64,000 nucleotides of DNA from JAPOUP01 sp026708635 (GTDB lineage: Bacteria > Pseudomonadota > Alphaproteobacteria > Rhodobacterales > Rhodobacteraceae). A model generated the notes under the pieces. It was not told the DNA's origin. It did no database searches and was given only the letters and a program-made list of their open reading frames with translations. The stretch lies in the NCBI GenBank assembly GCA_965200115.1, contig OZ241336.1, positions 2,976,001 through 3,040,000 on the forward strand, given 5' to 3'. The translations under genes and the position numbers were made by a program. Positions 17,696 to 27,234 of this stretch are shown piece by piece; position 1 is the stretch's first letter; the number at the start of each line of letters is the position of its first letter.

Positions 17696-17807
17696 CGTGG
17701 ACGCCATGGGGAAATGGCGCCCATAGCCGGACTCTTGGACGTTGCCGCCCGCCACGACAGCGCGATTCCGCGGCGAGTTTGAGCTTATGTGGTCAAGCGT
17801 GGTTTTC

Positions 17808-17883
<76 letters not shown>

Positions 17884-17895
17884 ACCTGAACTGAC

Positions 17896-17924
17896 CGTAT
17901 GGGCGGTTCCGTGGTTCCGGTCAA
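17896..17924 (-). promoter_or_regulatory. Candidate promoter of tRNA-Ala
   Basis: On the minus strand, TTGACC (17919-17924) and CATACG (17896-17901) are separated by 17 bases and lie 12 bases before the tRNA 5' end. The -35 box is near consensus for sigma-70-type stable-RNA promoters; the -10 box is poor. Confidence 0.45.
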
Positions 17925-18074
17925 GTACGGAATTACATTGCTGTGGCATGGCGGAACTCCGTGTCAACTTTCCGCCGTGAAACGCCGACCGCGTTCCCTC
18001 ATTCCCTTCGGGATTGCGGGGCAAATGGAAGTTCACTACCTTTTGGGGCATTGTCCCATTCTAGGAGGAGGACA

Positions 18075-19157
18075 GTGGGAAATCGGGATTACAGTCTGCT
18101 GGGACCAAACGGGCGGCACGCTCTCAGAATCGGGCTTGCCGCGGCCGACTGGTATCACACCGATATCCCGAGAGCGGATATGAAATCGCTGATGAGGCGC
18201 CGCGACGGCCCGGCGCTCCGGGATTCCGTAATATACTACGGAGCCATGGTTTCTCTGGCGGGTGCCGGAATCGCCGCTTGGCCATCCTGGTGGTCGTTCC
18301 CGATCTGGATCGCCTACAGCGTTCTGTATTCATCCGGGGCCGATAGCCGCTGGCACGAAGCCGGACACGGAACCGCGTTCAGGACCGGCTGGATGAACGG
18401 TGTGGTCTACCACATCGCTTGCTTTATGCTGCTCCGGAACCCAACGTTGTGGCGGTGGTCGCACGCGCGTCACCATACCGACACGATCATTGTCGGACGT
18501 GACCCGGAAATCGTCACGATGCGTCCACCGGCGATACTCAAGGCACTCCTTCTGTTTTTCGGCTCGCACCAGCGCGACGGTTTCGTCGCGATGCTTCGCC
18601 ATGCGGCGACGGGACTCAATGACGAGGAAAAGAACTACGTGCCCGAGTCGGAATGGGGCAGTGCGACTTCAGTAGCGAGAATCTGGACTTCGGTATTCGC
18701 GATGACGCTCGGGATCGCTCTTTGGACCGGGTCGCTTCTGCCGTTCATGGTGGTGGGCCTCGGGCCGGCAGTACTTGGATCATGGCACTTTGCCCTGACC
18801 GGGCTCCTGCAGCATACGGGTATGGCGGACAATGTGATTGACCACCGGTTGAATACACGCACGCTTTACCTGAATCCGGTCAGTCGGTTTATCTACTGGA
18901 ATATGAACTATCATGTCGAACACCATATGTTTCCGATAGTACCCTACCACGCGTTGCCGAAGCTACATGAGATGATCAAGCATGACCTGCCCGAGCCGAA
19001 TTCGGGCCTGATGGAAGGTTTGGGAGAGGTCATCTCCGCTCTGCGCAGGCAGTTGACCGACCCGGAATACCGAATCGAGAAGACGTTGCCGAAAACCGCC
19101 CGGCCTTACCGCATGGATCTGCACGACATAGCGCTCGACATGCCGGCCGCTGGATAA
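18075..19157 (+). CDS. Membrane fatty-acid desaturase-family protein
   Basis: 360 residues from the GTG at 18075, which follows the strong site AGGAGGA (18063-18069); the open frame continues upstream across unconserved sequence. The three histidine boxes of the di-iron desaturase/hydroxylase superfamily are present: HEAGH (94-98), HARHH (130-134) and HVEHH near 285. Hydrophobic segments lie between them. It probably inserts a double bond or hydroxyl into an acyl chain in the inner membrane. The aldo/keto reductase gene follows after 20 bases on the same strand; the link between them is unclear. Confidence 0.85.
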   Translation: MGNRDYSLLGPNGRHALRIGLAAADWYHTDIPRADMKSLMRRRDGPALRDSVIYYGAMVSLAGAGIAAWPSWWSFPIWIAYSVLYSSGADSRWHEAGHGTAFRTGWMNGVVYHIACFMLLRNPTLWRWSHARHHTDTIIVGRDPEIVTMRPPAILKALLLFFGSHQRDGFVAMLRHAATGLNDEEKNYVPESEWGSATSVARIWTSVFAMTLGIALWTGSLLPFMVVGLGPAVLGSWHFALTGLLQHTGMADNVIDHRLNTRTLYLNPVSRFIYWNMNYHVEHHMFPIVPYHALPKLHEMIKHDLPEPNSGLMEGLGEVISALRRQLTDPEYRIEKTLPKTARPYRMDLHDIALDMPAAG

Positions 19158-19177
19158 TGCCGGAGTAGGCGCGGGAG

Positions 19178-20146
19178 ATGAAATTGCGTAAAACGCCATT
19201 GCGGGACACCGGAGTCGAGATCACCGAGCTTTCTTTCGGGACGTCCGGTTTGGGAGACATGCCCGATACCTATGGATACTCGGTGAATGAGACGCGTGCC
19301 CGGGAAACCATCCACGAGATCCTCGACGGTCCGGCCAACGTCATCGACTCGTCGCGCAACTATGGCCACGGACGGGCGGAGGAACGCATCGGGAGCGTGA
19401 TCCGCGAGAGAGGTGGACTCCCCGACGGGTTTGTCATCTCGACCAAACTTGATCGCGACATGGATACCGGTCGTTTCGACGCCGACCGGGCCCGGAAGTC
19501 GCTGGAGGAAAGCCTGGAAGCTCTTTCGGTGGACCGCGTGCAGTTATTGCATCTCCACGATCCCGAACACGCCCGGGATCTGGGAGAGATCACCCGACCG
19601 GGTGGAGCCATCAGTGAACTCTTCAGGATGAAGGAGGAGGGGCTGGCAAAGGCGGTGGGTCTGGCCATGGGTCGGATCGACATAATGCTTCCGGTTCTAC
19701 GGGACTGGCCATTTGACGCCTTGATCAGTCACAACCGGTATACCCTCCTGAACCGCAGCGCGGATGCGATGTTCGACTTCGCCTGGAATAATGGGATCGC
19801 GATCATCAATGCCGCGCCGTTCGCGAGTGGTGTGTTGGCCAAGGGCACGACCGAATCACGGCTGGTTACCTACCGGCAGGCGAGCGATGAGGAACTTGAG
19901 CCCGTGCGGGCGATCGAGGCCGTCTGTGCCGTGCACGGCGTGCCGCTTGCGGCGGCCGCGCTTCAGTTCTCCATGCGCGACCCGCGAATTGCCTCGACCT
20001 TACTGGGCGTTACGCGCCCGGAGCGTGTCGGCGAAGCCTCAAGGCTTGCCGAAACGCCTATTCCCGATGCCGCATGGGCGGCGCTGGCGTCACTGAAATA
20101 CGGGACGGATGATCCGGAGAGGGATCGACGGTATACACCGGGTTGA
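19178..20146 (+). CDS. Aldo/keto reductase, aldose 1-dehydrogenase-like
   Basis: 322 residues. The aldo/keto reductase tetrad is visible: Asp and Tyr in VIDSSRNYG, Lys in ISTKLDRD, and His in LLHLHDPEH. The order and spacing resemble D-threo-aldose (L-fucose) 1-dehydrogenases, which oxidise sugars to lactones with NAD(P). The next gene on the same strand, 750 bases on, is a lactonase-like amidohydrolase with a mutarotase-like domain, which supports a non-phosphorylating sugar oxidation route. Reduction of another carbonyl remains possible. Confidence 0.82.
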   Translation: MKLRKTPLRDTGVEITELSFGTSGLGDMPDTYGYSVNETRARETIHEILDGPANVIDSSRNYGHGRAEERIGSVIRERGGLPDGFVISTKLDRDMDTGRFDADRARKSLEESLEALSVDRVQLLHLHDPEHARDLGEITRPGGAISELFRMKEEGLAKAVGLAMGRIDIMLPVLRDWPFDALISHNRYTLLNRSADAMFDFAWNNGIAIINAAPFASGVLAKGTTESRLVTYRQASDEELEPVRAIEAVCAVHGVPLAAAALQFSMRDPRIASTLLGVTRPERVGEASRLAETPIPDAAWAALASLKYGTDDPERDRRYTPG

Positions 20147-20895
20147 CCGCTGTCCGCGCCGCCGGCGTCTCAGGTCATCCGTCTACGGTGGTTCGAGCGG
20201 GAATATCGTATGGTTCGGCCCGGATCCGTTGGTTCCGTGTAGGGTTTCTCCCACGGTGAGTCACAATGTCAGGGAAGTCCGACCCACTATCGCACTTGAT
20301 CACAGGGGTCCTGTATGAGGCAGGGAGCGTTGGTTCATGATTCGGTTTCCGGGACCGTTTCGACGAAGGGGCGAAGTGTGTCGGTGAATTCCGGGGCCGG
20401 GCCTGACGTCATGACCGGGACCGCCTGTGGTGAGGGTCTGGTGGTGTATCGAGTTCGGAAGGTTGGTATCGCCGCTTTGTAACCGCAGGTCCGATGCGAT
20501 CGTCGAGAATGGCCACGACCGCATGATTTCGTTAGGCTCGCTATCCGTATCGCGCGTCGTGAACTACCGCGAACCGCGATTTGATCGGCGTTCATTCCGG
20601 TGCGACGCGCCGGGTTGAGCCTCGCGCGGGTCCTTTCCCGGGCACCGCGCCGGTTGGGGTGCCGGCATGTCCGATGGGCCCTTCGGGTGCCGCGCACCTC
20701 AGATGCGGTATCCTTGGGCTGGACGGCTGGGTTGTCTCGGTGCTTTGCGGGACCGGGAGGCGGACATCATATGCGACATGAAGGCGTGCGGAGACCGGCT
20801 CTCCTTCGTCCTATGCTTCCGGCATGGGTTCTGCGATACGGTGACGATATCTGAATGGATCGATCCATGTTCACGGGAACCAATACGGGGCACTC
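20147..20895. other. 749-base region without a recognisable gene
   Basis: Separates the aldo/keto reductase from the mutarotase-lactonase fusion. Short open frames on both strands are Arg-rich, lack ribosome sites and show no family features. It could hold the promoter of the downstream gene or decayed sequence. No repeat or hairpin stood out. Confidence 0.55.
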
Positions 20896-22089
20896 ATGAA
20901 GGAAATCGCGTTTTCACTCGAGCTTGGAGACCATCCTGACGGTATCCAGAAATTCCTGGACTGGAACGGAAGCGCCGGGTCGGAGGGCATACGGGATATC
21001 GCCGCCGCCGGCGTGATCTCGCAAAACGTGTATCTGGACGGGAACCGATTGTTCATGGTTTTGCGGGTCGAGGACGACTTTGATCGCCAAGCGGACTTAC
21101 GAACTTACCTTCTGGAAAAAATTCCGCGGGCAGAGGATAGGTACGCTCCGGCGCCCGGCGGGGGTGATGGGTGGGTGCCGATGGAACGGATTTACGACCT
21201 GAACGCGACTCTGCGGGAAGTCGGCGGTGACCCGAGGCCGCTGCGGACGACCGGACCGGTCCTTGACACGCACCAGCACTTCTGGAGGATTGACCGGGGT
21301 GATTATTCGTGGATGTCGCCGGACTCGGGCATCCTTTACCGAGACTACCTTCCCGACGATCTGGCGCCTCTCCTGCGACAGGCGGGCGTGACCGGAACAA
21401 TCCTCGTGCAGGCCGCTGATACCGAAGCCGAAACGGATTTCCTGCTCGACCTCGCCGACCGCTGCGACTTCGTTGTCGGTGTCTGTGGCTGGCTGGATAT
21501 GGACTGCGATGGATTTTCCGCCCGTCTGGACCACTACAGGAGGAATCCACGTTTCGTCGCCTTTCGGCCAATGCTTCAGGATCTCGAAGATGACGACTGG
21601 ATCCTCAAACCGCGCGTTCTCGAGAACCTCGCCTATGTCGCCGGTGTCGGCATGCGGTTCGAGTTTCTGACAAAGCCGCCACAGCTTCCGTATGCGGTTG
21701 AGGCGATAAAGCGCACACCGGGGCTCCGGGCTGTGATGAACCATATGTCGAAGCCGTACATCGCCGACGGGACGCTGGAGCCGTGGGCCAGCCAGATCGC
21801 CGAGCTTCGCGCCTTTCCCGATGTATACTGTAAAATATCCGGAATGGTGACCGAGGCCGATCGCGGAAAATGGGGGCCGGAAGACCTGCGTCCCTACATT
21901 GCCCATATCCTTGAGGTGTTCGGGCAGGACCGGGTGATGTTCGGATCGGACTGGCCGGTCTCACTGCTGGCGGCGACGGGTTACGGCGATGTGATGAACG
22001 CGCTGCGCACCGTTGTCGGGCCGCTACTGGACATCGACGGACACCGCAGACTGTTCCACGATAATGGTGCCAGATTCTACAATGTCTGA
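20896..22089 (+). CDS. Fusion: RhaM-like mutarotase domain plus amidohydrolase-2 sugar lactonase
   Basis: 397 residues. Residues 1-105 resemble the L-rhamnose mutarotase fold (DUF718): VYLDGNRLFMVLRVEDDFD at 45-63 and WVPMERIYDL at 93-102. Residues 120-397 form an amidohydrolase-2 TIM barrel beginning LDTHQHFW (123-130) and ending with the GSDWPVS motif. This barrel type includes L-fucono- and L-rhamnono-1,5-lactonases. Mutarotase, aldose dehydrogenase and lactonase act in sequence in oxidative deoxysugar breakdown, so the fusion fits the upstream reductase gene. The catalytic His of E. coli RhaM is not obvious: the matching stretch reads FLDWNG. The N-terminal domain may therefore be altered or non-catalytic. 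Confidence 0.8.
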   Translation: MKEIAFSLELGDHPDGIQKFLDWNGSAGSEGIRDIAAAGVISQNVYLDGNRLFMVLRVEDDFDRQADLRTYLLEKIPRAEDRYAPAPGGGDGWVPMERIYDLNATLREVGGDPRPLRTTGPVLDTHQHFWRIDRGDYSWMSPDSGILYRDYLPDDLAPLLRQAGVTGTILVQAADTEAETDFLLDLADRCDFVVGVCGWLDMDCDGFSARLDHYRRNPRFVAFRPMLQDLEDDDWILKPRVLENLAYVAGVGMRFEFLTKPPQLPYAVEAIKRTPGLRAVMNHMSKPYIADGTLEPWASQIAELRAFPDVYCKISGMVTEADRGKWGPEDLRPYIAHILEVFGQDRVMFGSDWPVSLLAATGYGDVMNALRTVVGPLLDIDGHRRLFHDNGARFYNV

Positions 22090-22283
22090 TCGGTGCTGGA
22101 ATGCCGGTCCGTCTGGAGATCCCCTTTTCCACCGCGGGGGACGTTGCATGACCGGTTTCCGGATTCGCGGCCTGCGACGCGGAAATACGCCGGAGACGCC
22201 AGTCATGGCAATGGTCGCTGAAACCACAGGCCGCCGCCGGGCGGACGGAAGCCGGGTTTCACCGGCGCGGCGAGTACGAAAAA

Positions 22284-22306
22284 GGGTCGACCGGTAAGGT
22301 CGACCC
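22284..22306 (-). terminator. Intrinsic terminator of the Bax-inhibitor-1 gene
   Basis: GGGTCGACC (22284-22292) and GGTCGACCC (22298-22306) form a perfect 9-bp stem with a 5-base loop. On the minus strand the hairpin is followed directly by TTTTT. It lies 30 bases past the stop of the minus-strand gene ending at 22337. Confidence 0.9.
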
Positions 22307-22336
22307 TCGCGCTTTACCGTTCCTCGCCCCCGCGGG

Positions 22337-23077
22337 TCACTCGCGGTTGCCCAGGAACTGTAGCAGGAACATGAAGAGATTGATGAAGTTGAGATACAGG
22401 CTTAGCGCACCCATGATCGCCGACTTGCCAAGCCACTCGTTATCCATCGCCTGGGCATGGCCGATGTAATCGTTCTTGATGCGCTGCGTGTCATAGGCGG
22501 TCAATCCGGCGAAGATCAGAACACCCAGCACCGACACCGCGAAGTCGAGGGCGGGGGAGCCAATGAACATGTTCACGATCGATGCGACGATCAGGCCGAT
22601 AACACCCATGATCAGGAAGGATCCCCAGGCGCTTATGTCTTTCTTCGTCGTGTAGCCCCAGAGTGACAGGCCAGCGAATGCGATTGACGTGACAAGGAAA
22701 GTCTGCGCGATCGAGATGCCGGTGAAAGCCGCGAATATCCAGGCGATCGATAGCCCCATAGCCGCCGCGAACACGTAGAAGAACAGCTGTGCCGCAGCTG
22801 CCGAAAGGCGGCCGATCGCCGCTCCGAACGCGAATACCATGACAAGCGGCAGGAACATCGCGACCCAGCCAAGCAGGTTCGGTGATAGGGTTACCGGATC
22901 CCGGAAAACTGACAGCAGGGCGTCGCTTGTTCCAACAGCCCAAGCGACCCCGGCGGTGAGAAGAAGGCCTACGGACATGGTTCCGTAGACTTTGTTCATA
23001 TGGGCGCGCAGGCCCTCGTCGATCTCGGCGGCACGGACACCAACCGCCGCACGCGCTGCCGCTTGATAGTTAGCCAT
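22337..23077 (-). CDS. Bax inhibitor-1/YccA-family membrane protein
   Basis: 246 residues from the ATG at 23077, which follows GGAGG; an in-frame ATG four codons earlier overlaps that ribosome site. Seven hydrophobic segments follow a basic, Ala-rich N terminus (YQAAARAAVGVRAAEIDEGLRAHMNKVY), and the late AYDTQRIKNDY segment contains the conserved Asp of the family. Bacterial members are calcium-leak channels or modulators of membrane protease FtsH. The gene is monocistronic with its own strong terminator. Confidence 0.93.
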   Translation of the reverse strand: MANYQAAARAAVGVRAAEIDEGLRAHMNKVYGTMSVGLLLTAGVAWAVGTSDALLSVFRDPVTLSPNLLGWVAMFLPLVMVFAFGAAIGRLSAAAAQLFFYVFAAAMGLSIAWIFAAFTGISIAQTFLVTSIAFAGLSLWGYTTKKDISAWGSFLIMGVIGLIVASIVNMFIGSPALDFAVSVLGVLIFAGLTAYDTQRIKNDYIGHAQAMDNEWLGKSAIMGALSLYLNFINLFMFLLQFLGNRE

Positions 23078-23089
23078 TTTTGCCTCCAT

Positions 23090-23445
23090 GTTTGCCCCTC
23101 CGTGCGTCTCATCGAAGGGAGTGAAACCAGACTGCCGGTAATATCGGGTATGGGTGGCGCGAATTCAAGGCCGGATTCTAGGCGGATGACGTCTAGCGGA
23201 CCTTCGCGCGCCGGAAATCGGTCCGGCGACGGTCGGTCCACCCACCGAAATCAATCGCTCGCGCACCGGTTCCGGTGGCACGGCGCCATTTTTACGCGGT
23301 CCGAGGAGTTTTCCCGATCGTGACGGTCAGGCGCGGTCGGCGGCCGGCCCGCTTTCACGCCGAGCCCAAGCCAACCCGTCAGACGCCTTGACCATCGCTG
23401 TGCACGCCGTTAACGCCGGACGGGGATCGCCGTGGATGGCATTGA
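23090..23445. other. Divergent promoter region, about 350 bases
   Basis: Lies between the minus-strand Bax-inhibitor-1 gene and the plus-strand HisN-like gene and should hold both promoters. No distinct operator, riboswitch or small gene was recognised. Confidence 0.5.
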
Positions 23446-24246
23446 ATGCCGGGAATCGACAGTTCAGATCGGGACGCCCTTATCGAGACGGCGCATGAAA
23501 TGGCGGACGCGGCCCGAGCCGCGGTCCTTCCTTATTTTCGCGCATGGAATCTTGAGGTGGAGAACAAGGACCCGAACGGGTTTGACCCGGTCACTGCCGC
23601 GGACCGCACCGCTGAGCGGGCGATCCGTGGCGTTCTCGCCGCGCGAAGACCCGATGACGGATTTCTTGGCGAGGAGCACGGGACGGTGAAGGGAAGCAGC
23701 GGGCTGATCTGGGTGGTCGATCCGATTGACGGGACCCGGGGCTTCATTTCAGGCACTCCGACATGGGGGGTTCTCATCGCGGTCGGCGCGGGCAACGGAC
23801 CGCTCTTCGGCTTGATAGACCAGCCGTATATCCGCGAGCGTTTCGTCGGTGGATTCAGTGAGGCTTACACGGTCGGTCCGCAGGGTCGGATACCGCTGCG
23901 CTGCCGGGGCGCCCGCGAGTTGTCCGCGGCGACCGTTCTCACCACTTTTCCCGAGGTCGGAACCGACGCGGAGGCGAAAGCGTTCCATAGTCTGGCGTCA
24001 CGTTGCAACCTCACGCGCTACGGTATGGACTGCTATGCCTACGCCCTTCTGGCTGCCGGCCAGATCGATCTTGTCGTGGAAGCGGGACTTGAGCCATATG
24101 ACATCCAGGCACCTATGGCCGTGGTCGAGGCGGCGGGCGGCATCGTGACCGACTGGCGGGGCGGAAGCGCGCATATGGGTGGACAGGTGCTGGCGGCGGC
24201 GAATCCGCGCATTCACTCCGCGGCCATCGAAGCGCTGAATTCCTGA
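23446..24246 (+). CDS. hisN: Inositol-monophosphatase-family phosphatase, HisN-type histidinol-phosphatase
   Basis: 266 residues. The magnesium-binding motifs of the family are present: GEEHG near residue 72, the signature WVVDPIDGTRGF near 85-96, and a late AVVEAAGGIVTDWRGG. Among relatives, this short form with GTRGF after DPID is the one annotated as HisN, which dephosphorylates histidinol phosphate. Inositol or 3'-phosphoadenosine substrates cannot be excluded. It stands apart from other his genes. Confidence 0.8.
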   Translation: MPGIDSSDRDALIETAHEMADAARAAVLPYFRAWNLEVENKDPNGFDPVTAADRTAERAIRGVLAARRPDDGFLGEEHGTVKGSSGLIWVVDPIDGTRGFISGTPTWGVLIAVGAGNGPLFGLIDQPYIRERFVGGFSEAYTVGPQGRIPLRCRGARELSAATVLTTFPEVGTDAEAKAFHSLASRCNLTRYGMDCYAYALLAAGQIDLVVEAGLEPYDIQAPMAVVEAAGGIVTDWRGGSAHMGGQVLAAANPRIHSAAIEALNS

Positions 24247-24365
24247 CATCGGCTTATTGCTGTAAACGCCTGCGGTCTCCACCGGCACATGGTTCCGCGA
24301 ATGCTTTTCACGATAGTCTCACCGGGGTCAGGTCGGGGTGGCCACGCGCGGGCGGGAGAGTGGAA

Positions 24366-25700
24366 ATGGCGGAGATTCTGATCAGGAACGCCGATACCGT
24401 AGTTACTATGGATGACAGCCGAAGCGAACTTGCGGGCGCTGACATTCTGGTCCGCGATGGCGTCATCGCCGAGATCGGCGTTGGGTTGTCCCGGGACGGC
24501 GAAACCGTTCTGGCTGACGGATGCGTGGTCACGCCGGGCCTGGTCAATACGCATCACCACCTGTTTCAAACGCTTACCCGCGCGGTGCCGGGAGCGCAGG
24601 ACCAGCCCTTGTTCGGCTGGCTCAGGACCCTTTACCCGATCTGGGCCAGGCTCGGACCCGAGGAAATCAGGGTTTCCGCGACGGTCGGTATGGCCGAACT
24701 GGCGCTTTCGGGCTGCACGCTGACCTCAGACCACCTATATCTGTTTCCGAACGGTGCACGGCTAGACGACACTATTGAAGCTGCATTAGAGATCGGACTG
24801 CGCTTCCATCCCACCCGAGGCGCCATGTCGATCGGCGAGAGCGAAGGCGGACTTCCTCCCGACTCACTAGTCGAGCGCGAGGCGGACATCCTGACGGACT
24901 GCATGCGCGTCATCGACGCCTTCCATGATCCGAATCCCGGCGCGATGGTCCGGGTCGGAGTCGCCCCCTGCTCACCGTTTTCGGTATCTTGGGAACTGAT
25001 GCGTGATTGCGCTTTACTCGCCCGCGACGCCAATACGATGCTGCATACGCATCTGGCGGAGAATTCCGAAGACATTAAGTATACCGCGGAGAGGTTTGGA
25101 TGCCGCCCCGGGCAGTACGTTGAGGAACTGGGTTGGACCGGCGCGGATGTCTGGCACGCGCACTGTGTCAAGCTGGATCTTCGGGAAATCGGGATTTTCG
25201 CCGCATCGGGAACGGGCGTGGCGCATTGCCCGTGCTCCAACTGCCGACTTGGATCGGGCATCGCTCCGGTTCGGGTGATGCGCGACGCCGGTGTCAAAAT
25301 CGGACTTGGAGTCGATGGGTCGGCCAGCAACGACGTCGGTAGCCTGATCGCCGAAGCGCGTCAGGCGATGCTGTTGCAACGGATATCACTGGGCGCCGGC
25401 GCGATGAGCGCAAGGGAAGCTCTTGAGATCGCCACCCGTGGAGGGGCCGACGTACTTGGACGGCCCGATTGCGGCCGGATCGTTCCCGGCTGCCGCGCCG
25501 ATCTGGCGATCTGGGACATCTCACGTGTGGAGAGCGCGGGAAGCTGGGATCCGGCCGCGCTGGTCATGGCCGGCCCCGCGTCAGTAAGGGATCTGTTCGT
25601 GGAGGGACGGCAAATCGTGCGCGACGGTAGGATCACCACGGTCGACCTTCGTCGGATGATCGAACTGCAGAACGTTTTGGCGAAAGCGCTTGCCGGGTAA
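24366..25700 (+). CDS. 8-oxoguanine deaminase-like amidohydrolase
   Basis: 444 residues from the ATG at 24366 (an in-frame GTG at 24360 is possible), with GGAGAG just upstream. Metal ligands of the cytosine/purine deaminase branch are NTHHHLFQ near residue 59, HTHLAEN near 225 and GVDGSASND near 315. The pattern, including HAHCVKLD and HCPCSNCRLGSG, fits 8-oxoguanine/hydroxydechloroatrazine-type deaminases. It probably removes an amino group from an oxidised purine. It converges with a guanine deaminase gene on the opposite strand. Confidence 0.82.
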   Translation: MAEILIRNADTVVTMDDSRSELAGADILVRDGVIAEIGVGLSRDGETVLADGCVVTPGLVNTHHHLFQTLTRAVPGAQDQPLFGWLRTLYPIWARLGPEEIRVSATVGMAELALSGCTLTSDHLYLFPNGARLDDTIEAALEIGLRFHPTRGAMSIGESEGGLPPDSLVEREADILTDCMRVIDAFHDPNPGAMVRVGVAPCSPFSVSWELMRDCALLARDANTMLHTHLAENSEDIKYTAERFGCRPGQYVEELGWTGADVWHAHCVKLDLREIGIFAASGTGVAHCPCSNCRLGSGIAPVRVMRDAGVKIGLGVDGSASNDVGSLIAEARQAMLLQRISLGAGAMSAREALEIATRGGADVLGRPDCGRIVPGCRADLAIWDISRVESAGSWDPAALVMAGPASVRDLFVEGRQIVRDGRITTVDLRRMIELQNVLAKALAG

Positions 25701-25824
25701 CGTGCCATGAGCTGCGCATCCATTCCAAGTCTATCCGGCGCGCCGAATGCCACTGGATCGTTTCTGATCCGTGGCCCTTGGCGACATTCACGTCCGCGGT
25801 TCAGCCGGTCCGGTGCCGGAATCG

Positions 25825-27114
25825 TCAAAGTGGATGACCGGCGATCCACACTTTGGTTATGGCGCGGTCGTCACCCATCATGATTGTCGGGAAAAGCGCT
25901 TCCCAGATCGTTTCCGCCCTTGCCGCGCGCTGCGCGATTGCCGGAGTGGACGCTAGATCAAGCGCGATGAGGTCCGCCTCGATGCCGGGCGTAAGGTTGC
26001 CGACGAAGCCGTCGATCCCAAGGATTCGCGCCGATCCGACCGTGGCCAGCCAGTATAGCTGCGCTGGATGCGGGGCGCTGCCGTTAAGTTGCCCGATTTC
26101 GTAGGCCGCCGCCATGGTGCGCAGCATCGAAAAGGAGGATCCGCCGCCGGTATCGGTCGCGAGACCGACTCGCTGTCCCGAGGACACCAGCCCCGCCATA
26201 TCGAAGATCCCCGACCCGATGAACGTGTTGGAGGTTGGACAATGGACCAGACCGGCCTCCGCCTCACGTAACCGGTCGCGTTCGCGGGGCGCTAGGTGGA
26301 TCGCATGGCCGTAGACCGCCCCACGGCCGAGAAGGCCATGTGTCTCGTAGGTGTCAAGATAGTCGCGGGCCTCGGGAAACAGTTCGCCAACCCACGCGAT
26401 CTCGTCTGTCTGCTCGGCGAGATGGGTCTGCATCAGACAATCGGGGTGCTCGGCCCAGAGAGCGCCAAGCGCCTCAAGCTGTTGCGGGGTCGAAGTGGGT
26501 GAGAACCTGGGTGTGATGGCGTAGCCGAGCCGGCCCTTCCCATGCCACTTCTCCAGTAACGCAAGACTATCGCTGTAAGCCGACTGTGCGGTATCCAGCA
26601 GGGCGTCAGGAGCGTTGCGGTCCATGCAGGTTTTGCCACCAATGGCACGAACGCCGCGTTTGCGCGCCGCGGAGAAGAACGCGTTCACGCTTTCGGGATG
26701 GACCGTGCAGTAGGAGCAGACGGTGGTGGTGCCATTGGCGAGCGTCAGGTCGAAATACCGTTCCGCGATCCGTCCGGCGTGAGCCGAGTCCCGGAACCGG
26801 GCCTCTTCCGGGAAGGTGTAGGCGGCCAGCCAGTCGAACAGTCTTTTCCCCCAACTCGCGATGATGGCGGTCTGGGGGTAGTGGGTATGGGCGTCGATAA
26901 ATCCGGCGGTAACCAGTGCGTCACCCATATCGTCCACCGCGACCTTCGGATGATCGTGAAGCAATCTGTCGGCCGGGCCGGTGGCGGCGATCCTGCCGTT
27001 CTCGACCAGTACACCCCCGCGGCGTTCGAAAACCGCCGCTTCGCCGATTTCCGCGTCGAACGGATCGGCGCGGAAACCGAGAGTCTGTCCAAGGATCAGG
27101 GTCTTTTGTTTCAC
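25825..27114 (-). CDS. guaD: Guanine deaminase
   Basis: 429 residues from a GTG at 27114; a GTG at 27123 is an alternative. The open frame extends 600 bases upstream, but that part is only the antisense of mgtE. Motifs: VTAGFIDAHTHYPQTAIIASWG, THLAEQTDE, GHAIHLAPRERDRL and HCPTSNTFIGSG, all characteristic of GuaD, a zinc enzyme converting guanine to xanthine. It begins 120 bases from the divergent mgtE start and converges with the 8-oxoguanine deaminase-like gene, giving two purine deaminases side by side. Confidence 0.93.
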   Translation of the reverse strand: MKQKTLILGQTLGFRADPFDAEIGEAAVFERRGGVLVENGRIAATGPADRLLHDHPKVAVDDMGDALVTAGFIDAHTHYPQTAIIASWGKRLFDWLAAYTFPEEARFRDSAHAGRIAERYFDLTLANGTTTVCSYCTVHPESVNAFFSAARKRGVRAIGGKTCMDRNAPDALLDTAQSAYSDSLALLEKWHGKGRLGYAITPRFSPTSTPQQLEALGALWAEHPDCLMQTHLAEQTDEIAWVGELFPEARDYLDTYETHGLLGRGAVYGHAIHLAPRERDRLREAEAGLVHCPTSNTFIGSGIFDMAGLVSSGQRVGLATDTGGGSSFSMLRTMAAAYEIGQLNGSAPHPAQLYWLATVGSARILGIDGFVGNLTPGIEADLIALDLASTPAIAQRAARAETIWEALFPTIMMGDDRAITKVWIAGHPL

Positions 27115-27234
27115 TTTGTCCACTTTGCCGTAACCGGATTCGGGCCGAACCTGGCTGGAGCGCGGTTTGCGCAGGCGCCGGGTTTCTGATGAAAGAGCAT
27201 CACGATTCATCGCGGGATTCCAGAGGAGAAGGGC

